64,000 bases of DNA, from NCBI GenBank assembly GCA_038363925.1, contig JAQQWL010000004.1, positions 682,001 to 746,000 on the forward strand. Reading direction: 5' to 3'. Of the stretch, positions 1 through 10,854 are shown piece after piece. Numbering within the stretch: the first letter of the stretch is position 1; every line of letters begins with the position of its first letter. Both the position numbers and the translations under genes were made by a program. The notes below the pieces were generated by a model that worked only from the letters and a program-made list of their open reading frames with translations, did no database searches and was not told the origin of the DNA. This stretch comes from Apiospora phragmitis (taxonomy: Eukaryota > Ascomycota > Sordariomycetes > Amphisphaeriales > Apiosporaceae).

Positions 1-787
1 AATGCTTTAGTGACAGGAAGGTCGGAGCATGTGCTGGCACTCGACACCGATGTCGCTCTAATGATCTGTACCTATACAGTGTATAAATTCTAACCATTAT
101 CGCGAAAAAGATTGTTTATATCTGCTCTTATCGATTAACGAACGAGCTCTTGCAAGTCTTCTGAGCCGAGAGCATTTCTTCTGTCTAATTTGCTAGTAGC
201 CGAGCAAGCCATTGTGTCGCGATTATCTGCTGTGTCCCGCGGTAGTGTGCTTCGAAATCCATCAATAAGTTTGGCAAAAGTAGCTTCAGCCGATTGATCC
301 ATTTCTAAAAGTTGTAGAGAACGATAGGAACTGGTAAGGAAGAGAAGAATCGATGGGTAGGGGAGGACGAATTGATCAACCATCTCAATATACTCAAATC
401 ACGGCGAACTAGGTGCCCCTTAAATAGCAGGAGCTGTCCTCTACTAGAACCTGATGCTGCTGAGTAGTAGAACTATTGGTTTTCCGATACCTGTTCAAAG
501 ACACTTTCCTGCATCCCTTGTTACTTGTTTTATATTTCCTGTAGAGTAACTGGTGAGCTATAAGCGCTGTATCGCTCGCGGTTTTAGCGCCGTGCAATTC
601 AGTTTCCTGTAACTGGTAGTTAGAAGCTGACAGTCAATTCGAATGGCTTCATTATAAGATATGTCGATTTAGCTGTTGATTTTCCGAGTAAAGCTACCTG
701 TCATTATACAATTTGCACAACTGTAAATATTGGCGTTTTATCAACTATTCTCAACTCAAGTTCCTCGTTACCTCCCAGTCCTTCACT
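1..787. other. no clear gene
   Basis: I see no recognisable gene here. A short minus-strand frame (about 302 down to 135, starting MDQSAEATF) has protein-like composition and could be a small exon, but has no partner exon or family match that I can identify. The stretch 410-780 has only short unsupported frames. Confidence 0.3.
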
Positions 788-1718
788 ATGCTCGTTGAGA
801 ACACAACCGGCATCAGTCCCCTCGTCATCGCAGACAAACACGACAGGAAGAGCAAATGCGAAGCATGTCTAAAATATAAACGAGTTTGCAGCAAGAAGAA
901 GGGGTAGCACCAAGTGCCTTTTTTGCGCTAAAATTCGTCATATTTGTCGACCGGCTGGTGAAGTTCCTTTGTCCGACCTGGGACATTCCAGGGCAATTTC
1001 ATAGCAACGTTTCTCGCGACAGAAATTACAGCAGAAGACTGAGGTCTACTACCATTGCATTCTTAATCAAGACCTAACAATGCAGGTGGAAAACTTCAGC
1101 ACTGGTCTTAAGGCCTGGGTACATTTGGAAAGAGCCGCTGGCTTCCCGGCCCGGATTCGTAGCACAGATCAACGAATCCGAGATGCTTTCAAGGCGGCCA
1201 CAGAGAACATTTCCAACGGAGGCTTAGTTTCGTGGCTATCTCATATAAAGCTGCTGGATCTCATTGATCGCCTCAAGGCCTTGATTCAGACAGAGAGGCG
1301 TGTGGCAGGACAGGTTGCTCTTAAGGCAGCTATCGACTTATTTGTCGAGTTCCATAGAGATACATTCACAAGGGAGCACTGCTAGGAGATAAGACGTATC
1401 GCACGTCGCTGGGCTATTCTGGCGGGCGCATCGATATTTTCTCTTATGATCTTTACGAATATTGCGGAATCACTCGTGTAAGTCACTTCCCTAGCACTCT
1501 AGACATGCTAAAAGCTAACCGTAACTTAAAGGATGAAGAGGAGTGAGCGCAATGACATCTTGGAAGCACTCGCTGCTCGAATTCAGCACGATAATGGCCC
1601 ATCAATGGCCAAGGTGTATTGCGCACTAGAGAAGATCACTCATGGGCTGCTAAAATCTGGAGAGGAAGTGGATTTCAAACAAGTCAGGAATGCTGTTGAA
1701 CACGAACTAGACTTGTGA
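788..1718 (+). pseudogene. Zn2Cys6-like cluster gene, broken
   Basis: Two half-motifs of a binuclear zinc cluster sit side by side: KCEACLKYKRVC (C-x2-C-x6-C) and then KCLFCAKIRHIC (C-x2-C-x6-C). The first is in the frame of the ATG at 788; the second is in the next frame, so one base (around 905) breaks the frame. From 906 one frame runs on past a TAG at 1002-1004 and a TAG at 1383-1385, then through a GT-AG intron (1478-1531) into an exon ending at 1718. Both TAGs fit CAG-to-TAG. The region after the cluster is helical and unrecognised. Known: such clusters bind DNA in fungal transcription factors. Inferred: this was a small regulator, now dead. The pairing of the cluster with the downstream frame is my reading, not proven. 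Confidence 0.55.
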
Positions 1719-2470
1719 CATGGAATTTTGGGGCTGTCTTGCTAGATATGGTTTCCCTGGCGTTTACTAAGAATATACGTTTATTGCTCTTTCAATGCTT
1801 TGATATTACTCCCCTCATCTGCCAAACGAAATACTGAGACTTTTTATGCCCTAGATTTGACAGGTTCATAAATAAGAACTTGTATCGAACCCTGCATTTA
1901 ACCTCTCCCGGACACGTCACAAACCCATTACGCTCACCTTGAAGATACACTCGGCAAGGCGTGCTGCTATATAATTCTTACGGCCTCACTGATACGTCCG
2001 CTACGTATACTAACAATAGATATAAGATATTACCCAAAACTATTTGGGTATCTCACTCGCTGGAAATATTAAGGAGAAAATCGGCAAAGCAAGTTGAGCA
2101 CAGATAGGAGCTATATTTTACAAGGTGTGCAGCGATAGTACAGCTCCAGCACACTTATTCTATAAGCTACTCCGAATGCTTCAAAGTCTTCATCCTGTGA
2201 TGCACCTAACGAGGAATGGCTTCATGTCGTATACGTACAAAAGCATGCCTTAACTTCCTGATCATGTTACTTTCCTATTCTTTGATGGAAATCCAAATGG
2301 AAAAGACGCATTGTTGATAATTACAAAATTCCACCAGAATTCACTGGATTATATCGCACACTCCTATACACAACCCCTGATTCCAGTGTGCCCCATCGTT
2401 ATGCATCCTGTCAACTCTGGAATGGCCAGGGAAAGTTGCTATCGTTTAGAAAGTTCGAAAGGAGTATCTG
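1719..2470. other. intergenic, no gene seen
   Basis: Moderately AT-rich sequence with only short, unsupported frames on either strand. I see nothing to annotate. Confidence 0.4.
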
Positions 2471-3554
2471 TTAAGCCGTTTCCGCCAAAACATCGATACT
2501 CAAGCCTGTGTTCTCATTATGCAAAGAAACGCCCAGCTCGAGGTAAAGAGCAGGGAGATACGCTCGTTTATACTCGAGTAGAGACTTCCAACTGCCCCTG
2601 AACAACGTCATCTCCCTCAATATGACACTCTCCAGAGAGCAGTGCCCGGCCAGCATCTTCTTGATATCGTCTTCCGTGGACCACATGTTTTTCATATCCA
2701 GGACACGAAGATGCGGCTATCGGAGGTCTTGAAGCAAAAACGCCGTATGCGCTCCATTAGTCGCGAGCTTCAAGGAAAGTTCCGTGATGTTAAGAGAATG
2801 CTCGAAGAAGGTTCGCTGCCGACTGCTGTGTCCCCCGAAAAGACCACCAAGGAAAGAATGTGGAGGGTTCGGATATAGGTGATTGGCTAAAGTCGTCCGT
2901 CTGTGTATACGTTATAGGGATTCAGGGAACCCTGGATTTCGAGGCAATGTACTCTCGGGAAGTCGTTAAGAACTGGCAGGACCAAGCTCACTGCTACTCC
3001 GATCGAATCTCTAAAAAAAGCAGACATCCATATCTTGCGCCGAAGCCTGGTATACTTGGCATTCCTGGTTCTCCTTCCAACCCGTCTACACGTGGCTCAA
3101 AGTCAACTTATAGACTTGCGGCAGCAACGTCAGTATATGGGCCACCGCTTCCGCATCTGAAACAGGATTCCTTCGCGCCTCCGTTAAAATAAATTATCTA
3201 TAATGCTCAAAAGCCTCATCCGTAGCCGGATGTTCTCTGCACATCTCGATACCCATTCTATCATTCCCACCCAGCAACAGTGGGTGTCTCCCATATGTCG
3301 CGGGTGTAGATTAGCCACGTCGCGTGGTATATGCTCAGATGCTTTGCATGACGTGCAAAGTTTAGATGAGCTTTGAGGAAGATGGAGAGTTCCTCGAGAG
3401 ATCCCGCCGTGTTAAGTACCGCGATGTGTTAGGCTTGCACTAAAGTGGCAGCGGCAGCGCACATACGGTTCACCAGTCGAAAGTTGGCAATGTCGGCAGT
3501 GGAGTCCAGCTCCCCTGTAATCGCATTGATGATTTCGAACGGAATAGTGTTCAT
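2471..3554 (-). pseudogene. F-box protein, multiply interrupted
   Basis: From the ATG at 3554 the frame opens MNTIPFEIINAITGEL, a typical fungal F-box start (IPFEII..I...L, then RLVNR). The distal end reads LRVLDMKNMW...SLESVILREMT..GSWKSLL, matching the leucine-rich C-terminal part of fungal F-box proteins. Between them the frame is cut by about eight stops (for example LVQA-TAA-HIAVL and DLR-TAG-PHLRV) and one frame change near a GGGTGGG run (about 3270). Most stops fit CAG/CAA to TAG/TAA. Known: F-box proteins recruit substrates to SCF ubiquitin ligases via Skp1. Inferred: formerly a full F-box/LRR-like gene of about 360 residues, now inactive. Confidence 0.65.
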
Positions 3555-3983
3555 ATTTACTTCTAAATACTGAAGAAGGAAGAATCTGGGGTTTGGACAC
3601 ATGAAGCGGACAAGATAATATCAAGTAAAGGATGATTTGGGTAAATTTGACGGGTGAAAAAGCGGTTATGATACTCAAGCCTCCATCCTTAACTTCAAGG
3701 GACTGATCATAATAATCACTCGAATCACAGTCTGATTTCAGAATTAGCTTAACTGATATACCTGCACCTAGTAGGCGCCAGACACTAATCAGAATACAGC
3801 GGTTCAATAAGCATGTGTAACCAAGAACAGATCTGGTCCCACTTACAGGAAACAGAATAGAATACATTGGCGGCTCTATATCAGGGTTTGCCGACATACT
3901 TAGGTTGCAATTTTCTTACCCAAGAATCGCATATTCTACATTCAACGCACGCACACACATATACAAACAAGCATATTGTCAAA
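3555..3983 (-). other. possible 5' exons or leader, unassigned
   Basis: The minus strand has an ATG at 3897 followed by a good GTAAGT donor (about 3846), but the encoded peptide (MSANPDIEPPMYS) is too short to identify. It may belong to a separate decayed small gene or an upstream part of the F-box gene. Nothing firm can be called. Confidence 0.25.
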
Positions 3984-4244
3984 ATGCAACCAGTTACAAA
4001 GGCTTCTTATCAACCAACTTGCACCATACGCAAACCCCTGACTGATGAATAGCGAGCACACAAGCAGAAGATAGCAAAGCTTCGCAGGCGTCGCCTCACA
4101 TTGATAAAAAAGCTGGACGAATACCATCAAATCTCCGGCGATGAGGTATACACGGCCATGCGCACGAGAAATTTGCGTTTCTTCGAGTACTCCTCGTCAG
4201 AAAACCCAACTTGGCCGCCGCGACGTGACGAAATTGTACGATAA
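3984..4244 (+). pseudogene. small MADS-like basic protein with one TAG
   Basis: A single frame of 87 codons is interrupted only at 4050-4052 (TAG after PLTDE). The continuation has a basic helix (KIAKLRRRRLTLIKKLDEY), then DEVYTAMRTRNLRFFEYSS and NPTWPP. This layout, basic helix then VY.....R....YSS..NP.WP, resembles short fungal MADS/SRF-like proteins in which KK.EL is followed by a beta strand. Known: MADS boxes bind DNA as dimers. Inferred: a truncated-type regulator silenced by a CAG-to-TAG change. Family assignment is by pattern only. Confidence 0.5.
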
Positions 4245-4408
4245 CTTTCGTAATGTATAAATCATACAAAACTAACAAGGCAATAAAGAAATCACTATCC
4301 AATCCCTCAAGTTTACAGTCCGGAGACTATACAGTCTATGTCTCAGCAGAAAACCCCCACAAAACAGGAAAAAACGGAGGGCTCGATAATACCATGTTCT
4401 GAACATTC

Positions 4409-4876
4409 CTAATCGAGCCAGATTCGCTTCACAGGAGTTTCAATTCCACTCATAGCTTTGGGTGTAGCAGGGTCAAAGACGGGCCTGACACACTTGCTCT
4501 TGTTGATTATAACTGCAGTTTAGATATAAAGCAGTTAGTATTATAAGAAAATATTGCCATATATCACACATACCAATGCTTTCTTCAGGTCTTTGAGGTT
4601 CTCCCCATGGACTCTAGCCTCCATAACCTCCATCTTCAACTTTAACTGGTCGATTTGGCAAGAAAGGGCGTCAGATCTCAGCTGTGCTAGCCTATACGAT
4701 TCGTGCCAGAATTTAGATGCGTGGCGATAATAGTCGATCATAGCAGAAACATCATCTATACGGAGAAGAGTGAATAACCACGAACTGTCCCAACGAGGAT
4801 CGCAAGTAGTTAGCAGCCCATTACTAGCATCACATATAGTAGTGTACGTCGTATGCTCAGGTTGCGAGGACACCAT
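4409..4876 (-). CDS. small hypothetical protein with coiled coil
   Basis: From the ATG at 4876 the frame reads through a helical segment (SDALSCQIDQLKLKMEVMEARV) predicted to form a short coiled coil, then KDLKKAL at a GTATGT donor. A downstream exon ending TAG at 4409 (ending VKRIWLD) follows after an AG acceptor; the exact acceptor is ambiguous (4499 or about 4485). No family recognised. No nonsense codon seen, so it may be intact. Confidence 0.45.
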
Positions 4877-5091
4877 GTTCGACTTGGAAATAGAAGGTTT
4901 TGTGATTAGGTGTCACTAGAAGGAAATTGGCTAAAACAGAGAGCGTTGAAGCACAAGAGCTTATGAAAATCCGAATACAGGGCTATAGGAGTGAACTACT
5001 TATACATTTCATGGGCCATATCCACAGACGCTGTGTTTTAACAATCTTGCCCAAAACCCTCGTAGCAACCAAAAATAGATTCACCTCGCAA

Positions 5092-6245
5092 TCATTTCTT
5101 CTTATCGGTGCACAGCCCAGCCAGCGTAGTGGTGAGTGTATGCAAAATCGTAACAGTAGATGTGACTGTGGCCACAGCCACTGAGGTTGTCGAGATAACC
5201 GCCTTGCTAGCATTTGCCTCCGATGGGGGTCCTGTCACGGTGGTAGAGCTCGGCAAGCCAATCGAGGTAGTTTTTATTGGTTCCTGGGCAGATGAGATTG
5301 GAGTGGATGATGTCTGCGTGGAAGGCGCTTCTTGGTTGGAAGGCGTTTGAATAGAAGGCGGTTGGGTGGAGGTCGTCTGCCCGGAAGATGCTTCCGCAAA
5401 TGAGGTCTGAGTGGGGTTTTTGATGGTAGATCGAGTCTCCGATACTTGTGATTGTACTGCATCAGAAGCCTGTCCGTTCCTGGTGGATGAGCTATTCGAA
5501 GTAGAAAGACTTGTCGATGTCCAGGCAGAGTGGCCTTTAGAATCTTCCGTGATTATCAGTACATCCGTAGAAGTACTATGCGTTGTCTTCAAGCTGAAAG
5601 AAGATTTCGTGATGGTTATCGATAGAAGTGTGACAGTAACCAGGGTTGTCTCCGTCTAGATAGCTTCGGAAACACATCTAGAGATCCCCGACTTGGTGGT
5701 AGTTATATTAGCATCGGATTAACCACCTGAGATGACCAGGTTACTGCAGCTTCGGCTATCCTCACTCGTATATTACTTATAAACGAATATTAGTTCGACT
5801 ATGGCGAAGTTAGATGCAGGCTATCTCATACTATATAACGTAAGCGTTACTATTAGGCGCCTCCTGCGGAACAGTGAAGGTAGCCATTATGACCCCCCTG
5901 CATGGTATACTCCCGAAGAGGTAGGTAACTGGTAAGAAGGAAGGATCGGCAAAGTACAGGGTTGTAATATATCTCCTCTTAGAGCTGTTACTAATTCTAA
6001 AACGACCTAGTGAGTCGAGAACAAGAGAACAATAAGGGGAATACGTACGTTGCGGATACGTTGGAGATGCCGGCATCCAAGAGAAGCAGGGGGTCGGATG
6101 CACAAATTGCCGGGCATCCGTCGAGAGCCTGCGTGACGGTGATCCCAATTGTGAGTAGTACTACGAAAGCCTGTATTGTAGGTTGATAAATCGACTGAAG
6201 AAATAGTATGTCGTGATTCCAAGTGGTTTTGATTGAGAAAGACAC
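5092..6245 (-). pseudogene. secreted Ser/Thr-rich (mucin-like) protein
   Basis: The first exon starts at 6245 (or the in-frame Met nearby) and carries a hydrophobic signal-like segment (IQAFVVLLTIGITVTQALDG) followed by CPAICASDP. A GTACGT donor lies at 6048. The next exon gives YITTLYFADPS...ITV-like text ending NAYVI-TAG (5831-5833), where fungal relatives have Trp, so TGG-to-TAG is likely. Further down, 5092-5650 encodes a long low-complexity Ser/Thr/Pro stretch (repeats of SST, TQTSS) ending LCTDKKK. Known: such architecture is typical of O-glycosylated wall or secreted proteins. Inferred: one gene, damaged in the middle; exon joins between 5830 and 5650 are unresolved. Confidence 0.5.
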
Positions 6246-6582
6246 ATTCCTTTACACGGTTCTTGGTCCGATTTATACCGAGATAGAAAAGTGTCGAGCA
6301 TATAGGGAAACAGAAAGTGTGTACTTGTTTACTGCTTATGCTCGCACTAGGGGGAAACAGAAAATGGCTGAGTGTGAATGTGAACCAGACTTCATGAACC
6401 CGATTTAGTCAAGGGAAGCGTAGATCGGATGTTGGTACTAAGGGGCGAATTAGCTTTACGAGATTGGACAGGATTAAGCGCCGTACTTCGGGTGATAACA
6501 TTCGATTTGCACACTTTAGCTATAAATCTTGAAGTTCTTCCTACAGGACACCGACATCACCCTAAGCAACCCGAGCATTCAT

Positions 6583-6741
6583 CATGGACAGCATCACAAA
6601 TAACGCACGCAACATGAACAGTGCCAACGGAAACGAAAACCGCTTGGCCAACCAGCCAGATCAAACCTCCAACCTAGACTTCGACATATCGGCCTTCCTA
6701 GACATACCATTTAACCCATTCACTGCGCATGCACAGGCATA
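6583..6741 (+). CDS. short acidic/Asn-rich ORF (52 aa)
   Basis: ATG at 6583 opens MDSITNNARN and ends FNPFTAHAQA-TAA. Rich in Asn and Gln, with a segment LDFDISAFLDIPFNPF that resembles a short acidic activation-type peptide. Too short to assign; it could be the end of a larger decayed gene. Confidence 0.3.
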
Positions 6742-7347
6742 ATACCTTCCCTATCCACCAGGCCATCAGTATATAGGCTTTTAAAATGGAGAGCACAGGA
6801 CGTAAGTCGACCCCCTTTTTAGTAAATAACTACTTATTCTAGCTTAGGCTTCTTCTACTTCTACTGTCTCGCCTAAACACTATAGAGCGTTTATTAACAA
6901 AGGTTGAGAGTGTTATAAAAAAGATCAAAGATAACCTATATGGATTTTCTCGGGACGTTATTAGTATTATTCGAGGGTGTGGATTCTCTAAGAGCGACCC
7001 TTTACCTGATAAAGAGCAAGGTGACGTTATATAATCACATGACTTATATGCCATGCGTGTAGGCAGTGGCTCGAGGAGATAAAGGTGGGGAGGGCGGATC
7101 TTTGGTCTGATTGGATGCGGTTTTTTGTTTGGATGTCCGTTTTATAACGGTTCTCGGTATTGGTTCCTGGCTGCCATCTTTCGCGTTGAGAACTGTTTTC
7201 TGTATCGCTACTTTCTTCGCCCACTTCGGGGTTGTTTGTACACTGTTTCCTTTAGCTATTTTGAAATAAAGGGCTGGCCCTTCCCTAAGACTTCATGGAT
7301 AGTTTGATCTAGTTACCTACGAATCTAGTCACTCAGAGTACATCAAG
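6742..7347. other. intergenic, no gene seen
   Basis: AT-rich sequence with small frames only. It probably contains the promoter of the downstream coiled-coil gene. Nothing specific seen. Confidence 0.35.
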
Positions 7348-8040
7348 ATGCCACCTCTCAAACCCCTGCCATCTTTGCCGACGAGTCGGCGTAAAGTGCG
7401 CATCGTAAGCCCATCGACGTTATTGATCGCTCCTAAGGCGGCCAAGATTGCTGGTACTCGAGAAAAGGATCCTAAGCGGGGCTTTCCGCCCTCCTCGTAT
7501 GCCCATCTTTTACTGTCTGAGGACGATGAAGAAGATCAAGAAGATCAGCACGACGAAGAAGAGGAAGACCATCAAGCTGAAGCTTCAAAGCATGCCGAGA
7601 TAGTTGAGGATATCGATTCGGACCTTGAACACATTCAAATCGGAGGGCCAACATATATGAAGATATTCAAAGTGTCACAGCTCGAAAAGAAAGTTTCGAA
7701 GCTCGAAAAGGAGAACGTCGCCTTACGCGAGCAAATCAGGACATCACTAGCGCCTTAGGCCCGCGAGAAAGACAGGGTTATCACACTTTTAAGGGAGTAG
7801 AATGACCAGGTCAACCGCGCCATCCGACAGCAGAACCAGCTTGTCGCCCGAATTGCAAACACGATCAGTTTGGTATTCCAGGAGTACCAAGAGACGGTCG
7901 AGAAGTCAGGCCATCTTACTGAGGCCAATCCAACGCCTGCCAACACGACAGTGGGTGACGACATGGGTGACGACAGCTCTGGCGAGATCAAAATTTACAG
8001 TCAATTTGATCTAGATTCCGATTCTGGTTCCGAGTACTAG
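7348..8040 (+). pseudogene. coiled-coil protein with two in-frame TAGs
   Basis: One frame runs from ATG 7348 to TAG 8038-8040 (231 codons) and is broken only by TAG at 7756-7758 and 7798-7800. Residues 60-90 are very acidic (DDEEDQEDQHDEEEEDHQ). Residues 110-165 form a coiled coil (QLEKKVSKLEKENVALREQI, then REKDRVITLLRE and NDQVNRAIRQQN) that continues smoothly across both TAGs. Both stops fall where Gln fits the heptads, so CAG-to-TAG is the simplest reading. The C-terminus is acidic (DLDSDSGSEY). No enzyme domain seen; function unknown. Confidence 0.6.
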
Positions 8041-8210
8041 ACGAACCGCCTTCCGTTTCCTGTTCTTCATGCGCTGTTCATGGGCGGTTAAAAGGCCAAC
8101 GATTTCCTTCCTTTTCCTTCGAAGTGTCAGACAGACTCTCATTACGCGCTGCAATTCTTCACAAGCATCATAGAACACACCTGCTTCAACCTGCTCAGAC
8201 TATAGTCAAT

Positions 8211-8499
8211 ATGGGATTGGTCAGAACTTCGCTCATTTGGGCAAGCGCCTATGTTCTTTCCAAGTTAGTGTAAGGCCATCCCATGTTTCCAAATTCACTC
8301 TGGGCTCTGAGATCCTGACTGGACTAGTGTTGACAAGGGGATGGAATATCACGACCGCAGGCGGTCCTATCACCATCACGAGCGGCCTGTGCGGGACGGT
8401 CGCCGCCATTCAGCTTATACATCCCGGGAGAACTCATCTTATTCGTCGGGCGAACACTCGTCGGGGAAGCACTCATCCCGCAGCCGGTGCCACCGATGA
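8211..8499 (+). CDS. small two-exon His/Ser/Arg-rich protein
   Basis: Exon 1 (8211-8263) gives a short hydrophobic start, MGLVRTSLIWASAYVLS, resembling the N-terminus of small conserved fungal proteins of the type MGLVKTALLFGGGY. A 64-nt GT-AG intron (8264-8327, branch CCTGACT) leads to VDKGMEYHDRRRSYHHHE and a Ser-rich tail ending TGA at 8497-8499. Immediately after, 8502-8550 looks like a second good intron (GTGAGT, branch GCTGAC, acceptor TAG), so the TGA may be a mutated codon or the intron may lie in the 3' UTR. Confidence 0.5.
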
Positions 8500-8550
8500 A
8501 CGTGAGTTAGGTATTCTACCTAACAGAAAACGAAGAGCTGACATGAACTA

Positions 8551-9242
8551 GCCGCTCCACTCTCTTTTAGCTGATACATAGCACTGGATGCTACATGGAT
8601 AGGAACAGACGGAAGGTGGTTATACTTGAGCAAGGGGTCCAGGATGAAGGGTAGTAGGTCGAATTGTTTGTGCTTGTACCATTAGTATCGTTCGTTTCAT
8701 CATCTATTCTTACACCTAAACCGCCTCCAGTGCGTGACCGCCAGTAACTAAGAACGTGATATCCTGATGGTAGTAATGGGGTGCGGGGATGTATACTACT
8801 GTGCTGTCAGCGGGGTGTAACGAAGTTGCCGATCCCCATGCCTTCCTAAGACAACATGGGTATTCTGAGTGTAGTGTGGTGAAGGTATACTTAGCTCATC
8901 CACTCGGATGAGGGACACTGCCACGGACCCTTATCGGCGCGGGAACTGTGTACGCAAGTTCTCACCTATGTACCCTGCAGGAAACAGCTTCCAGACAGCT
9001 CGAAAACTTGTTTCCTGGTTTGTGCTTTAGCGAGTAGGCGGCCATCGCTACCAACTAGAAATCAGGACCCCGATTTTCACACATCGGCACCCTTTTACAC
9101 TCTGGACTGAGTCTTTCTCGTTTCACGTTACCGGAATTTGATGGCGTTCTCGTGGCTGGTCTCAGCTAGAAATACGAGCCTCTGGAGGCGTTGACAGTGA
9201 CAGTTTGATCGTACAACTTTTGCGCTTTAACAAGCCCTCATC
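8551..9242. other. intergenic, no gene seen
   Basis: No supported frame on either strand. Likely holds 3' UTR of the preceding gene and promoter of the next. Confidence 0.35.
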
Positions 9243-9941
9243 ATGTCTCCAATCACCTGTGTGGTTCTCACCAGAGATCGAGCTCCCGTTGCAGGGATGC
9301 GAGTGACTCTAGCGTGCCTGGAATCACCGTTCCTGTTCCAGGCATCTACCTCGTCTGGCGGCGTCATCGATCGATGGACTCAGCTGTCAACGCCGCCACT
9401 ACCGGGTCCTACTGTCGTAGATGCAGCCCACTTCAGCGTGTGCCGACTCACTTTTGCCGTCGCCGATCATTCCGCAATACCTGACACCCCGTGGACGGCT
9501 ATTCAAGTCGAAATGCGCCTAACCAATCAAAGCATTGTGGTTCTGTGCTATGACTCTCTCAGCTACCATGTAGGCGCAACCGTTGCCGCCTCTGTCACGC
9601 CGGCCCCATCACCCGCGGGGCTAGGCCACGATTTGTTGCGGATTCTTTCAAGGGAGTCATCCCAAACCAACCACAACAATAGCCCGATGAATCTAACTGG
9701 GTTCGTGCATGGTCGGCGGGGTTTTCGGCGAACCAGCCGCACAATACTCGAACCAACACAAGTTCCGTCTCCTATGCAGGGTGTGGAGTTTGCGGTCGAA
9801 GTTGGTAGTGCGCTCAGATCACGTCGCCGCCAGAGACGTCCACTCGGAAGGGGAACCACAGCGCTTGGGAGCAGGGGTGGAAACGGGATACAGCGTAGAA
9901 GCTTGGGCCGGGGTGGTGGTCGTAAGGTCGATAGGCACTAG
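9243..9941 (+). CDS. transthyretin/HIU-hydrolase-like protein, motif-degenerate
   Basis: Uninterrupted 232-codon frame. Residues 3-35 (ITCVVLTRDRAPVAGMRVTL) match the first strands of 5-hydroxyisourate hydrolase/transthyretin-like proteins (I/LT.HVLD...G.PA.G..V.L), and residues 45-115 (GGVIDRW, then CRLTFAV and VEMRL) follow the same fold order. However the catalytic His of HVLD is Val, the HYHVPLLLS segment is replaced by SIVVLCYDSLSYHVG, and no YRGS end is present. After residue 120 there is a basic, Arg/Gly-rich tail. Known: HIUase acts in urate breakdown. Inferred: fold retained without that activity. Alternative: chance beta-rich similarity. Confidence 0.5.
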   Translation: MSPITCVVLTRDRAPVAGMRVTLACLESPFLFQASTSSGGVIDRWTQLSTPPLPGPTVVDAAHFSVCRLTFAVADHSAIPDTPWTAIQVEMRLTNQSIVVLCYDSLSYHVGATVAASVTPAPSPAGLGHDLLRILSRESSQTNHNNSPMNLTGFVHGRRGFRRTSRTILEPTQVPSPMQGVEFAVEVGSALRSRRRQRRPLGRGTTALGSRGGNGIQRRSLGRGGGRKVDRH

Positions 9942-10290
9942 TCACAAAGCTGGCTCCTGGTCATGGTTTGGTTTCCTTGCTAAATGGATTTGCTGTTTGC
10001 ATTAGTTCATGGGCACCCTTGTCTGAATATACGAAGTTCTAGGCACCTCAACCTTGCTCTCTTTGGTACATATCCTGGTCGGCGTTTCTTTGATGGAACC
10101 AAGCGCCAATAGCATTGCCCTCCGAGGAGTCGGCCCGGCGTGTATCACGAGCCAAATCAAATCCCACGCTAGCGAATCGCACTAACTGTTGCGTTAGATC
10201 CAACATCGAAACTAAGACTGCGATCTAGGCTGGGTCGGTAACAGTGCTTATTCATTAGGCTACTTTTCGGACAGGCACCGCCTTATCCGT
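9942..10290. other. intergenic, no gene seen
   Basis: Short region between convergent genes with no supported frame. Confidence 0.35.
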
Positions 10291-10854
10291 TCATCTTTCC
10301 CCCATCACTCGCAGTGGGCTCGCTGAACCCTCCAACTCGAAGACCTCTCCGTGAACCGAACGTCGTATCCTCTTGTCTGCCTTGGACTCAGCCCACCCAT
10401 GGACTAGCCGTGATATTTGACCCCGAAATATCCACACCAACAAGGAAATGACCGCCACACCAAGTGAACCAACGACCGCGATGAGCACCGTGACTGGTAT
10501 GGCCGTTGCAGTGGACTCCGCAGCTAAATGGCTTGCCGATGTTGGGGTTGGCGTAGTGGAGCCGGTTGGCTGAGTTATGTTGGGTGAGACAATGGATGGC
10601 TGCTCAGCAGCCGAAATGGTGCCACTAGGGATTGGGGACAAGCTTGCGTGACCAACTTGGTCGATGGCCGTCGAGGTGCTTTGGAGACCTTTGCTCGTTG
10701 TTGTTCTTGTTGCTGTCGTCAGCGACTGGAAATCGATGCAGCCCTCTACGGAGGTGCATGGGTCCGCCGAACAGCAACCGCGAAAGTTATTAATGTTACA
10801 AACGTAGAACAATGAGCCCTGCGGACACTCGCCGCTGCGGGTTTGCAGAGCCAT
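10291..10854 (-). CDS. single-pass membrane protein with Cys-rich ectodomain
   Basis: The likely start is Met at 10854 (MALQTRSGECP); an upstream Met at 10908 is in frame but its extra residues look unconserved. Residues 10-35 carry a Cys-rich motif, CPQGSLFYVC..NNFRGCCS..PC, common in fungal surface proteins. A Ser/Thr/Pro-rich stalk follows, then one clear transmembrane helix (AIPVTVLIAVVGSLGVAVIS), a basic stop-transfer segment (FRGQISRLVHG) and a charged cytoplasmic tail. No signal peptide is obvious. No interruption, so likely intact. Layout resembles fungal wall-sensor-like proteins; the ligand is unknown. Confidence 0.65.
   Translation of the reverse strand: MALQTRSGECPQGSLFYVCNINNFRGCCSADPCTSVEGCIDFQSLTTATRTTTSKGLQSTSTAIDQVGHASLSPIPSGTISAAEQPSIVSPNITQPTGSTTPTPTSASHLAAESTATAIPVTVLIAVVGSLGVAVISLLVWIFRGQISRLVHGWAESKADKRIRRSVHGEVFELEGSASPLRVMGER

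Noticed and set aside
5108..5659. Plus-strand Val/Thr-rich frames
   Set aside because: Antisense to the Ser/Thr-rich secreted protein, whose repeats generate them.
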